Shown here in pieces: positions 18,015 to 27,497 of a DNA stretch of 64,000 nucleotides (its first letter is position 1; each line of letters begins with the position of its first letter). A program made the translations under genes and the position numbers. The DNA lies in the NCBI GenBank assembly GCA_963822575.1, contig CAWGHZ010000007.1, forward strand, positions 558,001 through 622,000, written 5' to 3'. The notes beneath the pieces were generated by a model. The model did no database searches. It was given only the letters and a program-made list of their open reading frames with translations, and was not told where the DNA came from. Origin of the DNA: CAWGHZ01 sp963822575. GTDB lineage: Bacteria > Pseudomonadota > Alphaproteobacteria > MPNO01 > DASWLB01.

Positions 18015-19079
18015 TCAGATGGCGGCAAACACGTCGGCCCAGTCCTCCAGCATGCCGGGGTGGCCGTTGCGGATGTGCACCGAGTAGGCGGAGTAGCCGA
18101 GCGATTTGAGGCCGCGCATCTTCTCCACGATCTCCGCCTTGGTGCCGGTCCAGGTGGTCGCCTTGATGATGTCGCCGTTGATCAGCTCCTGCTCCTCGGG
18201 GCGCAGGAACATCAGGTGTCCGCGGTGGTTCGAGATGTAGCGCGCGTCGGCCGGCTCGTAGCGCAGGTAGATGTCACGGTAGCGGTCGTAGAGCCCCTTG
18301 AGGTGCGGCGGCACCGGTCGGCCGATATCGCCGAACTCGGCGGCCTCGACCAGATTGTGGAAGATCATCGCGGCGTGCGGCCCCGCCTGCGCCTTTGCGC
18401 GCGGCGAGCCGTAGTCCTCGCCCTCTTTCAGCACGCAGCCGCCCGAGAGCGAGGTGATGTATTTCGTCGCCGGGTCCTGACCGGCATCGCGGTAGGTCTG
18501 GTGCATCTTCTTGATGGCGTTCTCGGCGAATTGCAGGTTCGCCGGCGCCATGATCCAGTTCGCGCCCAGCTCAGCGGTGAGCGCCTGGCCCTTCGGCCCG
18601 AAGGCGGAGATGTGGAGCGGGATCGGGTCCTTTACGTTGATCGCGCCGATCTCGGGGTTGAGGTACTTGACCTTGCGCCGGCGGCCTTCGAACTCCCACT
18701 CGACCATCTCGTTGCGCACGAGCGCCTGCACGACACGGATATACTCCTTCATGTCGGCGAGCTTTATCGGACCGGACCCCATCGCGCGCCTTCCGGTGAA
18801 GCCGGTCGAGACGCCGAAATCGATCCGCCCTGGCGCGATGGCGTTGAGCGAGCCGAGGCAGGTGGCGGCGACTGGTGCGATCCGGTTCGTCGGGATCAGC
18901 ACGCCGGTGCCGAGCCGGATCTTCGACGTGTTCATCGCGGCCATGGTCATCGCGACGAACAGGTCGGTGTTCTGCATTTGCGTGTCGTAGAACCAGGCGG
19001 TCGTGTAGCCCAGCTCCTCGGCGCGCTTGACGACCTTCCAGCTGTCGATGGTCGGCGCGATGTTGATGCTGATGTCCAT
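18015..19079 (-). CDS. LLM class flavin-dependent oxidoreductase
   Basis: Protein of 354 aa, a luciferase-like F420- or FMN-dependent oxidoreductase. The barrel shows WFYDTQMQNTDLFVAMTMAA near the N-terminus, GTGVLIPTNRIAPVAATCLG, and the family segment APGRIDFGVSTGFTGRRAMG. The start at 19079 (MDISINIAPTIDS) is preferred to one seven codons upstream because AGAGGAAGG lies just before it. It is 7 bp upstream of the GMC gene, suggesting one operon for oxidation of a small substrate. The cofactor cannot be told from sequence alone. Confidence 0.85.
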   Translation of the reverse strand: MDISINIAPTIDSWKVVKRAEELGYTTAWFYDTQMQNTDLFVAMTMAAMNTSKIRLGTGVLIPTNRIAPVAATCLGSLNAIAPGRIDFGVSTGFTGRRAMGSGPIKLADMKEYIRVVQALVRNEMVEWEFEGRRRKVKYLNPEIGAINVKDPIPLHISAFGPKGQALTAELGANWIMAPANLQFAENAIKKMHQTYRDAGQDPATKYITSLSGGCVLKEGEDYGSPRAKAQAGPHAAMIFHNLVEAAEFGDIGRPVPPHLKGLYDRYRDIYLRYEPADARYISNHRGHLMFLRPEEQELINGDIIKATTWTGTKAEIVEKMRGLKSLGYSAYSVHIRNGHPGMLEDWADVFAAI

Positions 19080-19098
19080 GTGCCTTCCTCTGAGCCTC

Positions 19099-19217
19099 AT
19101 TTCCGTTCGCGCTGAATAGGCCGCCCAGCGGCCGTATCGAAGGGCGACGGCGGCACGATCTCTCGGGTTCGTCCTTCGATACGCGGCCTGCGGCCGCTAC
19201 TCAGGACGAACCGGAAA
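19099..19217. repeat. Dispersed palindromic repeat, family B copy 1
   Basis: About 119 bp beginning TTTCCGTTCGCGCTGAATAG and ending in ACTCAGGACGAACCGGAAAA, with inner arms GGCCGTATCGAAGG and CCTTCGATACGCGGCC. The outer and inner arms pair, giving a long hairpin. A second copy is at 41895-42020. It lies between two LLM genes on the same strand. Confidence 0.75.
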
Positions 19218-19236
19218 AAGCAATCTGCGTCCGTCT

Positions 19237-20322
19237 CTATTTGGCCGCGGCGGGGATTTTGCCGCCGGCGAAGGCGGGCGCGATCTCCTCGGCGAAGCGC
19301 GCCATCTGCTCCTTCACCATCGCGTGCGGCTTGAGCCCGTGGTTGAAGTAGAGCACCACCTCGTCGATGCCCGCGGCCTCGACCTTGCTGAGCGACTCGA
19401 CGATTTGGGCGGGCGTGCCCAGCAGGAACGACGAATCGTTCAGCTCGTCGCGCTGGAAGTTGCGCAGCCACTCCTGGATCTTGCCGTAATACGCCATGGT
19501 CGGCGGCATTTTCTCCTCGCGCCGCGCCTGGCCTTCCGGCGGGCGCATGCCGGAGTTCTTGAAGTAGCGGATCAGATAGTCGCGCCCCGACTCCTCCTCC
19601 GCCGGCGTGTCGGCGATGTGGATGAAGTAGCTGCACACCGCCCGCGCCGGCTTCTGCCCCTGGTCGGTGCAGGCCTTGCGATGGGCGGCGACGGCCGGGC
19701 CGAGGCCGCCGAACATGATCTGCGCGGCGAACGGCGCGAACACGATGGGGAAGCCGTACTTGCCGGCGAGGTTCATCGAGAACTCGGAGAAACAGGCGAT
19801 GTGCGGCATCAGCGGGCGCTGCACCGGCTTCGGCGTCAGCTCGATCTCGCGGCATTTGTAGAATTTGCCCTCGAACGTGACCGGCCCGGTCGCGCTCCAG
19901 AGCTGCCACAGAAGATCGAGCCCCTCCGTGAACATCTCGGCCGACTGCATGAAGTCGGCGCCGAACGGCGCGTACTCGACCGCGTCGTAGCCGCGCCCGG
20001 TGGCGAAATCCACCCGCCCGCCCGAGATCTGGTCGAGGGTCGCCCATTCCTCGGCCACGGCGACCGGGTTGTGCGTCGGCAGCACGTTGACGGCAGGGGC
20101 GAGCCGCACGTTCCGGGCCTCGCGCGCGATCGCCGCCAGCACCATGCCGGGGCAGGGGATGGAGCCGCGCCGGTTGAAGTGATGCTCGCCGATCCAGACC
20201 GAGTTCATGCCCAGCCGGTCGGCATAGATCGCCTCGTCGATGATGTCGTGCATGAAGGATTCGCTCGACCGGTCATTGTCGGGGAACCGGTTGTCGCTCA
20301 GGGTGAAGTAGCCGAATTTCAT
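19237..20322 (-). CDS. LLM class flavin-dependent oxidoreductase (luciferase-like)
   Basis: Protein of 361 aa closer to the bacterial luciferase branch: MKFGYFTLSDNRFPDNDRSS at the start, GMNSVWIGEHHFNRRGSIPC near residue 38, and DQISGGRVDFATGRGYDAVE near residue 100. These are flavin-binding barrel landmarks. It probably hydroxylates or oxidatively cleaves a small organic substrate using reduced flavin. It is separated from the downstream LLM gene by a palindromic repeat and diverges from the bicupin gene on the other side. Confidence 0.85.
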   Translation of the reverse strand: MKFGYFTLSDNRFPDNDRSSESFMHDIIDEAIYADRLGMNSVWIGEHHFNRRGSIPCPGMVLAAIAREARNVRLAPAVNVLPTHNPVAVAEEWATLDQISGGRVDFATGRGYDAVEYAPFGADFMQSAEMFTEGLDLLWQLWSATGPVTFEGKFYKCREIELTPKPVQRPLMPHIACFSEFSMNLAGKYGFPIVFAPFAAQIMFGGLGPAVAAHRKACTDQGQKPARAVCSYFIHIADTPAEEESGRDYLIRYFKNSGMRPPEGQARREEKMPPTMAYYGKIQEWLRNFQRDELNDSSFLLGTPAQIVESLSKVEAAGIDEVVLYFNHGLKPHAMVKEQMARFAEEIAPAFAGGKIPAAAK

Positions 20323-20389
20323 TGTCGCGCCTCCGCTGGCCCTGGCTCATCTTATCCGGTAGCATCGCCGAAAAGCGAGGGGAGAGCAT

Positions 20390-21484
20390 ATGCCCAAGCC
20401 GGTCCGCCGCGTCGTCACCGGGGTCGACTTCCGGGGCAAGCACGTGGCAATCCTCGACGGCCCCTCGCCCCACGTCCTCGAGCATCCGGGCTATGCCGCC
20501 GCCACGATGATCTGGCAGACGGCCGAGATGCCGGCTCGGAACGTTGCGCGCGACCGCGCCGCGGACCAGTCGGGCATCCTGCCGCCCGCGCGCGGCACGG
20601 TGATCCGCATGGTCGAGTTCCCGCCCCACGATGCGCGGTCGATGGCGGGCCGCTCCCACCGCGACGTGTTCCGCGGCCTGGTCGCGCCGGACGAGACGCT
20701 GGGCCCCGCGCGCCATCCGCACATGCACTGCACCCGGACGGTCGACTACGCCATCGTGGTCGAGGGCGAGATCGACATGCTGCTCGACGACGAGGAGGTG
20801 CATCTTTCGGCGGGCGACGTGCTGATCCAGCAGGCGACCAACCACGCCTGGGTCAATCGCGGCACGGCGCCCTGCCGCGTCTGCTTCGTGCTGATCGATG
20901 GGGCGAAGGAAGGCCGCGCCGTCGCCGGGTCGTGGGCCCAGCCACCCTCGACCGCGACCGGCCGGTCGCGCCCGGTGCGCCGCATCGTCACCGGCCACGA
21001 CGCTTCGGGGCATGCGGTCATCCTCGCCGACGGCCCCAACCCGAACGTGCACGAGCGCGAGCGCTCGGTCGCGCACAACCTTTGGCGCACCACGGCGACG
21101 CCCGCGACCTATTCGCCGACCGACGCCTTTCCCGGCCATCGCGGCACGCCGCCGCCGGCGAACGGGACGCTGATCCGCGTCACCGAGATTCCGCCGGACG
21201 GCGACCTCTCGCGCTACGACCACGACGCCTTCGCGCGCGAGCTCGGCATTCAGCCGCTCCGCATCGACGGGCAGAAGCCGCGCCACCCGTTCATGCACCG
21301 CACCGCGTCGGTCGATTACGGCATCGTGCTCGAGGGCGAGCTCGACATGTTGCTCGACGAGGACGAGGTGCATCTGCGCGCGGGGGACGTGGTGGTGCAG
21401 CAGGCGACCAATCACGCCTGGTCCAACCGCTCGTCCGCCGCCACCCGCATCGCCTTCGTCCTGGTGGATGGGGTGGGGGAGTGA
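20390..21484 (+). CDS. Bicupin protein with internal duplication
   Basis: Protein of 364 aa made of two similar halves of about 180 aa. Each half has a VRR.VTG opening, a segment PHMHCTRTVDYAIVVEGE or PFMHRTASVDYGIVLEGE, then AGDVLIQQATNHAWVNR or AGDVVVQQATNHAWSNR. The histidines and glutamate in these segments are candidate metal ligands, so it may be a dioxygenase, isomerase or sugar/acid-binding protein; the reaction is unknown. It overlaps the frame leading to the amidase by a few bases and is probably cotranscribed with it. Confidence 0.8.
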   Translation: MPKPVRRVVTGVDFRGKHVAILDGPSPHVLEHPGYAAATMIWQTAEMPARNVARDRAADQSGILPPARGTVIRMVEFPPHDARSMAGRSHRDVFRGLVAPDETLGPARHPHMHCTRTVDYAIVVEGEIDMLLDDEEVHLSAGDVLIQQATNHAWVNRGTAPCRVCFVLIDGAKEGRAVAGSWAQPPSTATGRSRPVRRIVTGHDASGHAVILADGPNPNVHERERSVAHNLWRTTATPATYSPTDAFPGHRGTPPPANGTLIRVTEIPPDGDLSRYDHDAFARELGIQPLRIDGQKPRHPFMHRTASVDYGIVLEGELDMLLDEDEVHLRAGDVVVQQATNHAWSNRSSAATRIAFVLVDGVGE

Positions 21485-21512
21485 CAGCGAAGTCACGAAG
21501 GGAAACCGACAG

Positions 21513-22994
21513 ATGACCTTCGACCCAGTCGAAACCACGATTGCGGACATCCACGCGGGCTACCGGTCGGGCGTGCTGACTGCGCGGGCGCTGGTCGAGG
21601 CCTATCTCGACCGGATCGCGCGGTTCGACAAGGCAGGGCCGAAGATCAACGCGCTGATCTCGCTCAACCCCAAGGCGCGGGACGAGGCCGACCGGCTCGA
21701 CGCGGCGCTGAAATCGACCGGCGCGCTCGTGGGTCCGCTGCATGGCGTCGTCGTGGTCATCAAGGACCAAGCGGATGTCGCCGAGATGCCGACGACGCTC
21801 GGCTCGGTGCTGTTCAAGGACCACTGGCCCAGGCGCGACTGCTTCGTCGCCGCCCGGCTCAAGGCGGCCGGCGCGATCGTCCTCGGCAAGGGCACGCTCG
21901 GCGAGCTCGGCGCCGGCGACACGCACGGCACTTTGTTCGGCTCGACCCGCAACCCCTACGACCTCGAACGCACGGTGGGCGGCTCGTCCGGCGGGCCGGC
22001 GGCGTCGGTCGCCGCCAACTTCGCCACCGTCGCGGTCGGGCAGGAGGGTCTCGCCTCGATCCGCCGCCCGGCCATCTGGTGCAACATCTGCGGCATGCGC
22101 CCGTCCGGCGGGCTGGTGAGCCGCACCGGCGTCTACGAGGGCTGGCCGGCGATGAACGGCTCGCTCGGCCCGTTCGCACGCACGGTCATGGACCTCGCCA
22201 AGCTCCTCGACGCCATGGTGGGGTACGACGACGCCGACCCGGCGACCGCCTACGGCGTGGGCCACGTGCCGGCGAGCTACGCCGCGCTCCTCCATCCCGC
22301 GGCGCTCGAGGGCGCGCGCATCGGCATCATCCGCGAGCCGATGGGGCTCTTCTCCGAGCCCGACAGCGCGGATTTCGCCAACGTGACCGAGGCGTTCGAC
22401 CGTGCGGTGGGCGAGCTCCGCGCCGCCGGCGCGGCGGTGATCGACCCGGTGGTCATCCCCGACATGCGCGCGCTCATGGCAAGGCGCGTCTTCTCGCGGG
22501 CGGACAGTCATGCCGCCTACGACAATTACTTCGCGGGCAGCGCCGAGAAGCCGTTCGCCCGGCGCGAGGACGTCGCCAGGTCGCCGCTGTTCGCGCAGCT
22601 TTCCCAGCGCACGCGCGACAGGTGGAACCGCGAGGCGCCGGAGGAGTCGTACTACGCCTCGCTCAAGGCGCGCGAGACGTTGATGACCAACCTCCTGAAG
22701 ACGATGGCCGACCACCGGCTCGACGCCATCGTGCACAAGGCGGTCGAGCACACCCCCACCCTGATCGAGGACGGCGTCAACCCGCCCTTCGTCGAGCAGA
22801 AGGGCTCGCCCCACATCAACACGTTCCTGCAGACCGTGCCGTCGGTCGTGGTGCCGGCGGGATTCACGCGCGACGATCTGCCAGCCGGCATCACCTTCCT
22901 CGGCCGGCCCTATTCCGACGCCACCATGCTGCGCCTCGCCTACGCCTACGAGCAGGCGACCCACCACCGCCGCACGCCGGCGACGGTGGGATAG
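21513..22994 (+). CDS. Amidase signature family enzyme
   Basis: Protein of 493 aa of the Ser-cisSer-Lys amidase family. The catalytic Lys lies in VVIKDQADVAE, the cis-Ser in GGSSGGPAASVAAN, and the nucleophilic Ser in GLASIRRPA; the last differs from the usual GGSIR.PA by Leu-Ala before the Ser. The start at 21513 (MTFDPVETTIADIHAGYRSG) is preferred because AAGGGA precedes it; an upstream in-frame ATG at 21468 would overlap the bicupin gene. It follows the bicupin gene by 28 bp on the same strand. The amide substrate is unknown. Confidence 0.88.
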   Translation: MTFDPVETTIADIHAGYRSGVLTARALVEAYLDRIARFDKAGPKINALISLNPKARDEADRLDAALKSTGALVGPLHGVVVVIKDQADVAEMPTTLGSVLFKDHWPRRDCFVAARLKAAGAIVLGKGTLGELGAGDTHGTLFGSTRNPYDLERTVGGSSGGPAASVAANFATVAVGQEGLASIRRPAIWCNICGMRPSGGLVSRTGVYEGWPAMNGSLGPFARTVMDLAKLLDAMVGYDDADPATAYGVGHVPASYAALLHPAALEGARIGIIREPMGLFSEPDSADFANVTEAFDRAVGELRAAGAAVIDPVVIPDMRALMARRVFSRADSHAAYDNYFAGSAEKPFARREDVARSPLFAQLSQRTRDRWNREAPEESYYASLKARETLMTNLLKTMADHRLDAIVHKAVEHTPTLIEDGVNPPFVEQKGSPHINTFLQTVPSVVVPAGFTRDDLPAGITFLGRPYSDATMLRLAYAYEQATHHRRTPATVG

Positions 22995-23017
22995 GCGTTA
23001 ACGCACCATTTCCGGTT

Positions 23018-23090
23018 CGTCATTGCGAGCGAAGCGAAGCAATCCAGATCACCGCTGGATTGCTTCGTCGCTGCGCTCCTGGCAATGACG
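23018..23090. repeat. Dispersed palindromic repeat, family A copy 1
   Basis: Hairpin-forming element of about 73 bp: CGTCATTGCGAGCGAAGCGA on the left, GCAATCCAG and CTGGATTGC in the middle, and GCTCCTGGCAATGACG on the right. It lies between two converging genes and may end transcription from both sides. Four further copies occur in this window. Confidence 0.8.
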
Positions 23091-23113
23091 GGTAAGGGTC
23101 GGGACGAAAGTCC

Positions 23114-23776
23114 CTACGTCACGGCGTGGGCCTGCTTCTTGGCCAGTGCCTTGGTGAGGTAGGAATCGATCTCCGCCGTCATCTCGTCCATCTTCTCGTG
23201 GAAGAAATGGTTGGCGCCGGGCACCACGCGGTAATCGACCGTGATGTTGCGCTGGGCCGAGAGCCGCTTGGCGAGCGCCGCGACGGCGGGCTCGGCCGCC
23301 ACCTCGTCGACATCGCCCTGCACGATCAGCCCCGAGGTGGGGCAGGGGGCGAGGAAGGTGAAATCGTAGATGCCCGCCGGCGGCGCGACGGAAATGAATC
23401 CCGAGATCTCCGGCCGGCGCATCAGAAGCTGCATGCCGATCCACGCGCCGAACGAATAGCCGCCGACCCAGCATTGCGGCGCGTCGGGGTTGTTCGCCTG
23501 CAGCCAGTCGAGTGCCGAGGCGGCGTCGGCCAGTTCGCCGATCCCGTCGTCGTAGCGCCCCTGCGAACGCCCGACGCCCCGGAAGTTGAACCGCAGCACG
23601 CTGAACCCGCGCTGCACGAACAGGTGATAAAGCTGATAGATCACCCGGTTGTTCATCGTCCCGCCATGCTGCGGGTGCGGGTGCATCATCAGCGCGATCG
23701 ACGGCGTCGGCTGCTTGGACTGGTGGTAGCGCCCTTCGAGACGGCCCTCGGGCCCGTTGAAAATGACTTCAGGCAT
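23114..23776 (-). CDS. Alpha/beta hydrolase (COG2945-like)
   Basis: Protein of 220 aa with the alpha/beta hydrolase landmarks ALMMHPHPQHGGTMNNR, FNFRGVGRSQG and the nucleophile elbow WVGGYSFGAWIG (Ser at about residue 107), then a late acid and GANHFFHEKMDEM with the catalytic His. It has no signal peptide and should be cytoplasmic. Members are esterases or hydrolases with unclear substrates. AGGAAGG lies 9 bp before the ATG. It converges with the amidase gene across a palindromic repeat and diverges from the cysteine desulfurase gene. Confidence 0.85.
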   Translation of the reverse strand: MPEVIFNGPEGRLEGRYHQSKQPTPSIALMMHPHPQHGGTMNNRVIYQLYHLFVQRGFSVLRFNFRGVGRSQGRYDDGIGELADAASALDWLQANNPDAPQCWVGGYSFGAWIGMQLLMRRPEISGFISVAPPAGIYDFTFLAPCPTSGLIVQGDVDEVAAEPAVAALAKRLSAQRNITVDYRVVPGANHFFHEKMDEMTAEIDSYLTKALAKKQAHAVT

Positions 23777-23953
23777 GAAGGCCAGCCTTCCTCGCGGGGG
23801 CGCCGCGGGCGAATAACGGGTGCGACAACAACGGCATATACAGAACCTGGCCCGGCGTTTGACCGGAGCGGTTGGGGACGATATGACTGTCGGCTACGCG
23901 TTCGGAACGATCCGAAAGGCCGGGCAGGGGGCGCCTCGGCGGCGGTTTATATC

Positions 23954-25114
23954 ATGAACGAGGGTCAGGTTTTCAAGAGTCATCGCCGGCGGCAGGCCCG
24001 TTCGTCGGGGAAAACCGCCTATCTCGACCATAACGCGACATCGCCGATCCGTCCCGAGGCGGCGCGGGCAATGGCCGATGCGCTGGTCGAGGCCGGCAAT
24101 GCCTCCTCGGTGCATGCGCCGGGGCGGGCGGCGCGCGCCCGTGTGGAAGAAGCGCGCGAGGCGGTGGCGGCGCTGGTCGGCGCCCGTCCGGCCGAATTGG
24201 TGTTCACCGCGTCGGGGACCGAGGCGAACAACCAGGCGTTGCGCGCGACCGGCCGGTCGCATGCCATCGTCACCGCGATCGAGCACGATTCCGTCCTCGC
24301 CGCGCGGCCGGATGCGGTCCTTGCGCCGGTCGGGGCCGACGGCACGCTCGACATCGCTTCGCTCGACGCGGCTCTGGCGGCGGCACCCGGCCCGACGCTG
24401 GTCTCCGTCATGCTGGCGAACAACGAGACCGGCGCGATCCAGCCGGTGGCGACGGTGGCGGAGATCGCCCGTCGCCACGGGGCTTTGGTCCATTGCGACG
24501 CGGTGCAGGCCGCCGGGCGCATACCGGTGGATGTCGTGGCGCTGGGCGTCGACTACCTCACGCTCTCGGCGCACAAGATCGGCGGGCCGATGGGGGCGGG
24601 GGCGCTGGTCGCCCGCACCGGCGCGCCGCTCGAGGGGCTGATCCGGGGCGGTGGGCAGGAGGGCGGCATGCGCGCCGGCACCGAGAACGTGCCCGCCATC
24701 GCCGGGTTCGGCGCCGCCGCCCGCGCTTCCGCGGCGGGTCTCGCGGAGTTCGCCCGGCTCGAGGCGCTGCGCGACGCGATGGAGGCGCGGCTTCGCGCCC
24801 TTGCGCCCGTTACCGTCTTCGCGGCCGAAGCGGACCGCCTTCCCAGCACGTCCTGCGTTTCCATGCCCGGCGTCGCCGCCGAGACGCAGGTGATGGCGCT
24901 CGACCTCGACGGGGTCGCGGTGTCGGCCGGCGCGGCCTGCTCGTCGGGGCGGATCGGCGCGCCGCGCGTCCTGCTGGCGATGGGCGCGGACGAGACGCTC
25001 GCGTCCCAGGCGATCCGCATCTCGCTCGGCTGGACGACGACCGCGGACGATATCGACCTTCTGGTCGGCGCGTGGGAGCGTCTCTGGCGGCGCGTCGCGG
25101 CGCGGGCGGCCTGA
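23954..25114 (+). CDS. Cysteine desulfurase (IscS/NifS type)
   Basis: Protein of 386 aa that releases sulfur from cysteine as a persulfide. The PLP lysine is K208 in LSAHKIGGPMGAG; the catalytic cysteine is C329 in SAGAACSSGRIGAP. The N-terminal AYLDHNATSPIRPEA and EANNQALRATGR are family landmarks. The start at 23954 is the first sensible ATG; a longer frame upstream is not coding-like. It is followed 1 bp later by a ferredoxin and then mnmA, but no iscU-like scaffold is visible, so the sulfur may go mainly to tRNA thiolation or to a scaffold elsewhere. Confidence 0.9.
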   Translation: MNEGQVFKSHRRRQARSSGKTAYLDHNATSPIRPEAARAMADALVEAGNASSVHAPGRAARARVEEAREAVAALVGARPAELVFTASGTEANNQALRATGRSHAIVTAIEHDSVLAARPDAVLAPVGADGTLDIASLDAALAAAPGPTLVSVMLANNETGAIQPVATVAEIARRHGALVHCDAVQAAGRIPVDVVALGVDYLTLSAHKIGGPMGAGALVARTGAPLEGLIRGGGQEGGMRAGTENVPAIAGFGAAARASAAGLAEFARLEALRDAMEARLRALAPVTVFAAEADRLPSTSCVSMPGVAAETQVMALDLDGVAVSAGAACSSGRIGAPRVLLAMGADETLASQAIRISLGWTTTADDIDLLVGAWERLWRRVAARAA

Positions 25115-25115
25115 A

Positions 25116-25442
25116 ATGCCGCGCGTCACCTTCATCGAGCCGGGCGGCAAGCGGCACGAGCTCGACGTGCCGACCGGCCTCACGCTGCTCGACGTTGCGC
25201 GCCGCCACGACATCGACATCGAGGGCGCGTGCGACGGGTGCCTGTCCTGCACCACCTGCCACGTGATCGTGGAGGAGGAGTATTTCGAGCTCCTGCCGCC
25301 AGCGACCGAGGAGGAGGAGGACATGCTCGACCTCGCCTGGGGCCTCACCCCCACCTCGCGCCTCGGCTGCCAAGTGGTCGTGAACGAGGAGGCCGACGGG
25401 CTGGTCGTCCACCTGCCAGCCGAAACCGCCGACGCGCGGTGA
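25116..25442 (+). CDS. 2Fe-2S ferredoxin (ISC/adrenodoxin type)
   Basis: Protein of 108 aa with the adrenodoxin-type pattern CDGCLSCTTCH (C39, C42, C45, C48) and C85 in SRLGCQVVVN; C39, C45, C48 and C85 fit the usual cluster ligands. The acidic stretch EEEEDMLDLAWG is typical. In ISC systems this ferredoxin supplies electrons for cluster assembly. It begins 1 bp after the cysteine desulfurase stop, so the genes are cotranscribed. Confidence 0.9.
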   Translation: MPRVTFIEPGGKRHELDVPTGLTLLDVARRHDIDIEGACDGCLSCTTCHVIVEEEYFELLPPATEEEEDMLDLAWGLTPTSRLGCQVVVNEEADGLVVHLPAETADAR

Positions 25443-25447
25443 CATCT

Positions 25448-25563
25448 CGATTGTCATCCCGGACGCCGCGCGGCGGCGATCCGAGGCCCATGGCGCAACG
25501 CTACGGACGCCGATCGATGGGTCACGGCTCGCGCCGCTTCGCGGCTTGGCCGGGATGACAATC
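25448..25563. repeat. Palindromic dispersed repeat, family C-related
   Basis: About 116 bp between the ferredoxin and mnmA genes. The ends GATTGTCATCCCGG and CCGGGATGACAATC are exact complements, and the middle holds GGATCG/CGATC-type short arms. A similar element with GTGACAATC at one end lies at 49674-49791. A hairpin here could attenuate read-through into mnmA. Confidence 0.65.
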
Positions 25564-25604
25564 GGGGAGTGCCTTTGCAGGGGGGCGCCCCTATATTCGC
25601 CGCC

Positions 25605-26729
<1,125 letters not shown>

Positions 26730-26769
26730 AAACCTCGGCGCGTCGCGCAAGCTGAATAACGGCGCAGCG

Positions 26770-26791
26770 GGGCGGCGGTTCCGCGCCGCCC
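26770..26791 (+). terminator. GC hairpin after mnmA, possible terminator
   Basis: GGGCGGCGG and CCGCGCCGCCC form a stem about 40 bp after the mnmA stop codon. No T-run follows, so termination is uncertain. Confidence 0.3.
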
Positions 26792-26936
26792 GTCCCTCCG
26801 TAATTGCCCGTAAGAGTTCCTCCGAATTTCGGGACTCCGCTCTCCCTGATTACCTGATGGCGAGCCGCCGGCCGGTCCCGAGCCCGCCGGCTGACCCCGT
26901 GGCAAATCTGCCGCGCGGCATTATGGGGAGAGCGCG

Positions 26937-27215
26937 ATGAAGTTGTCGTCGGTACGGACGTTTTTCCAACCCGCCATGCCGCTGTCGCCCAAGTGGGAAG
27001 TGCGCCAACGCGCGGTGAAGCTCGGGCTGTGCATCGCGCTCGGCGTGTTCGGGACCGTGTACGCGTTGGGTTTCCGCCTGCATCAGCACGCGGTGAGCGG
27101 AGGGCATGAGGGCTCGATGTTCTTCAGCTCGGCGGCGCCTTCGGCCCCCAAGCTGGCGCGATGGGCGTCGGGCTCGGGCTCGGTGAACATTCCGCTCGAC
27201 GCCGCGGCGCGCTAG
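26937..27215 (+). CDS. Small hypothetical membrane protein (92 aa)
   Basis: Protein of 92 aa with one helix at about residues 29-47 (LGLCIALGVFGTVYALGF), a basic N-terminal part and a Ser/Ala/Pro-rich exported or cytoplasmic tail. GGGGAG lies 7 bp before the ATG. I do not recognise the family. It is 39 bp upstream of another small membrane protein with a strong ribosome binding site, so the two may be one unit. Codon use is like its neighbours. Confidence 0.5.
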   Translation: MKLSSVRTFFQPAMPLSPKWEVRQRAVKLGLCIALGVFGTVYALGFRLHQHAVSGGHEGSMFFSSAAPSAPKLARWASGSGSVNIPLDAAAR

Positions 27216-27254
27216 GCGCGGAGCGGCCGGGGCGGAGGAAGGAGAGGTGAGGAG

Positions 27255-27464
27255 ATGAAATCCACCGAAGCGCGCAGTTACGGCGCCCCCTTCCAGCCGA
27301 TGGTACCGAGCGCTCGGCCCACCGCCCCGGCCCACCCCGACGGTATGTGGATCGATCCACGGGTTCGCGCGAACCTCGGCCATCCGCCGGTGCGGATTCT
27401 GAAATGGGTCACCCTCGCCGCCGCTATCGCCTGGGCATCGGCAGCGCTTGTGGCAATATTGTGA
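27255..27464 (+). CDS. Small hypothetical C-tail membrane protein (69 aa)
   Basis: Protein of 69 aa with a Pro-rich N-terminal half and a single C-terminal helix (VTLAAAIAWASAALVAIL). The purine-rich leader GGAGGAAGGAGAGGTGAGGA immediately upstream is an unusually strong ribosome binding region, which is the main reason to believe in the gene. I do not recognise the family. It is convergent with the CmcJ-like gene. Confidence 0.5.
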   Translation: MKSTEARSYGAPFQPMVPSARPTAPAHPDGMWIDPRVRANLGHPPVRILKWVTLAAAIAWASAALVAIL

Positions 27465-27497
27465 TCTTTATCTGCCGTGGCTTTTTCGTGAGCGCCG

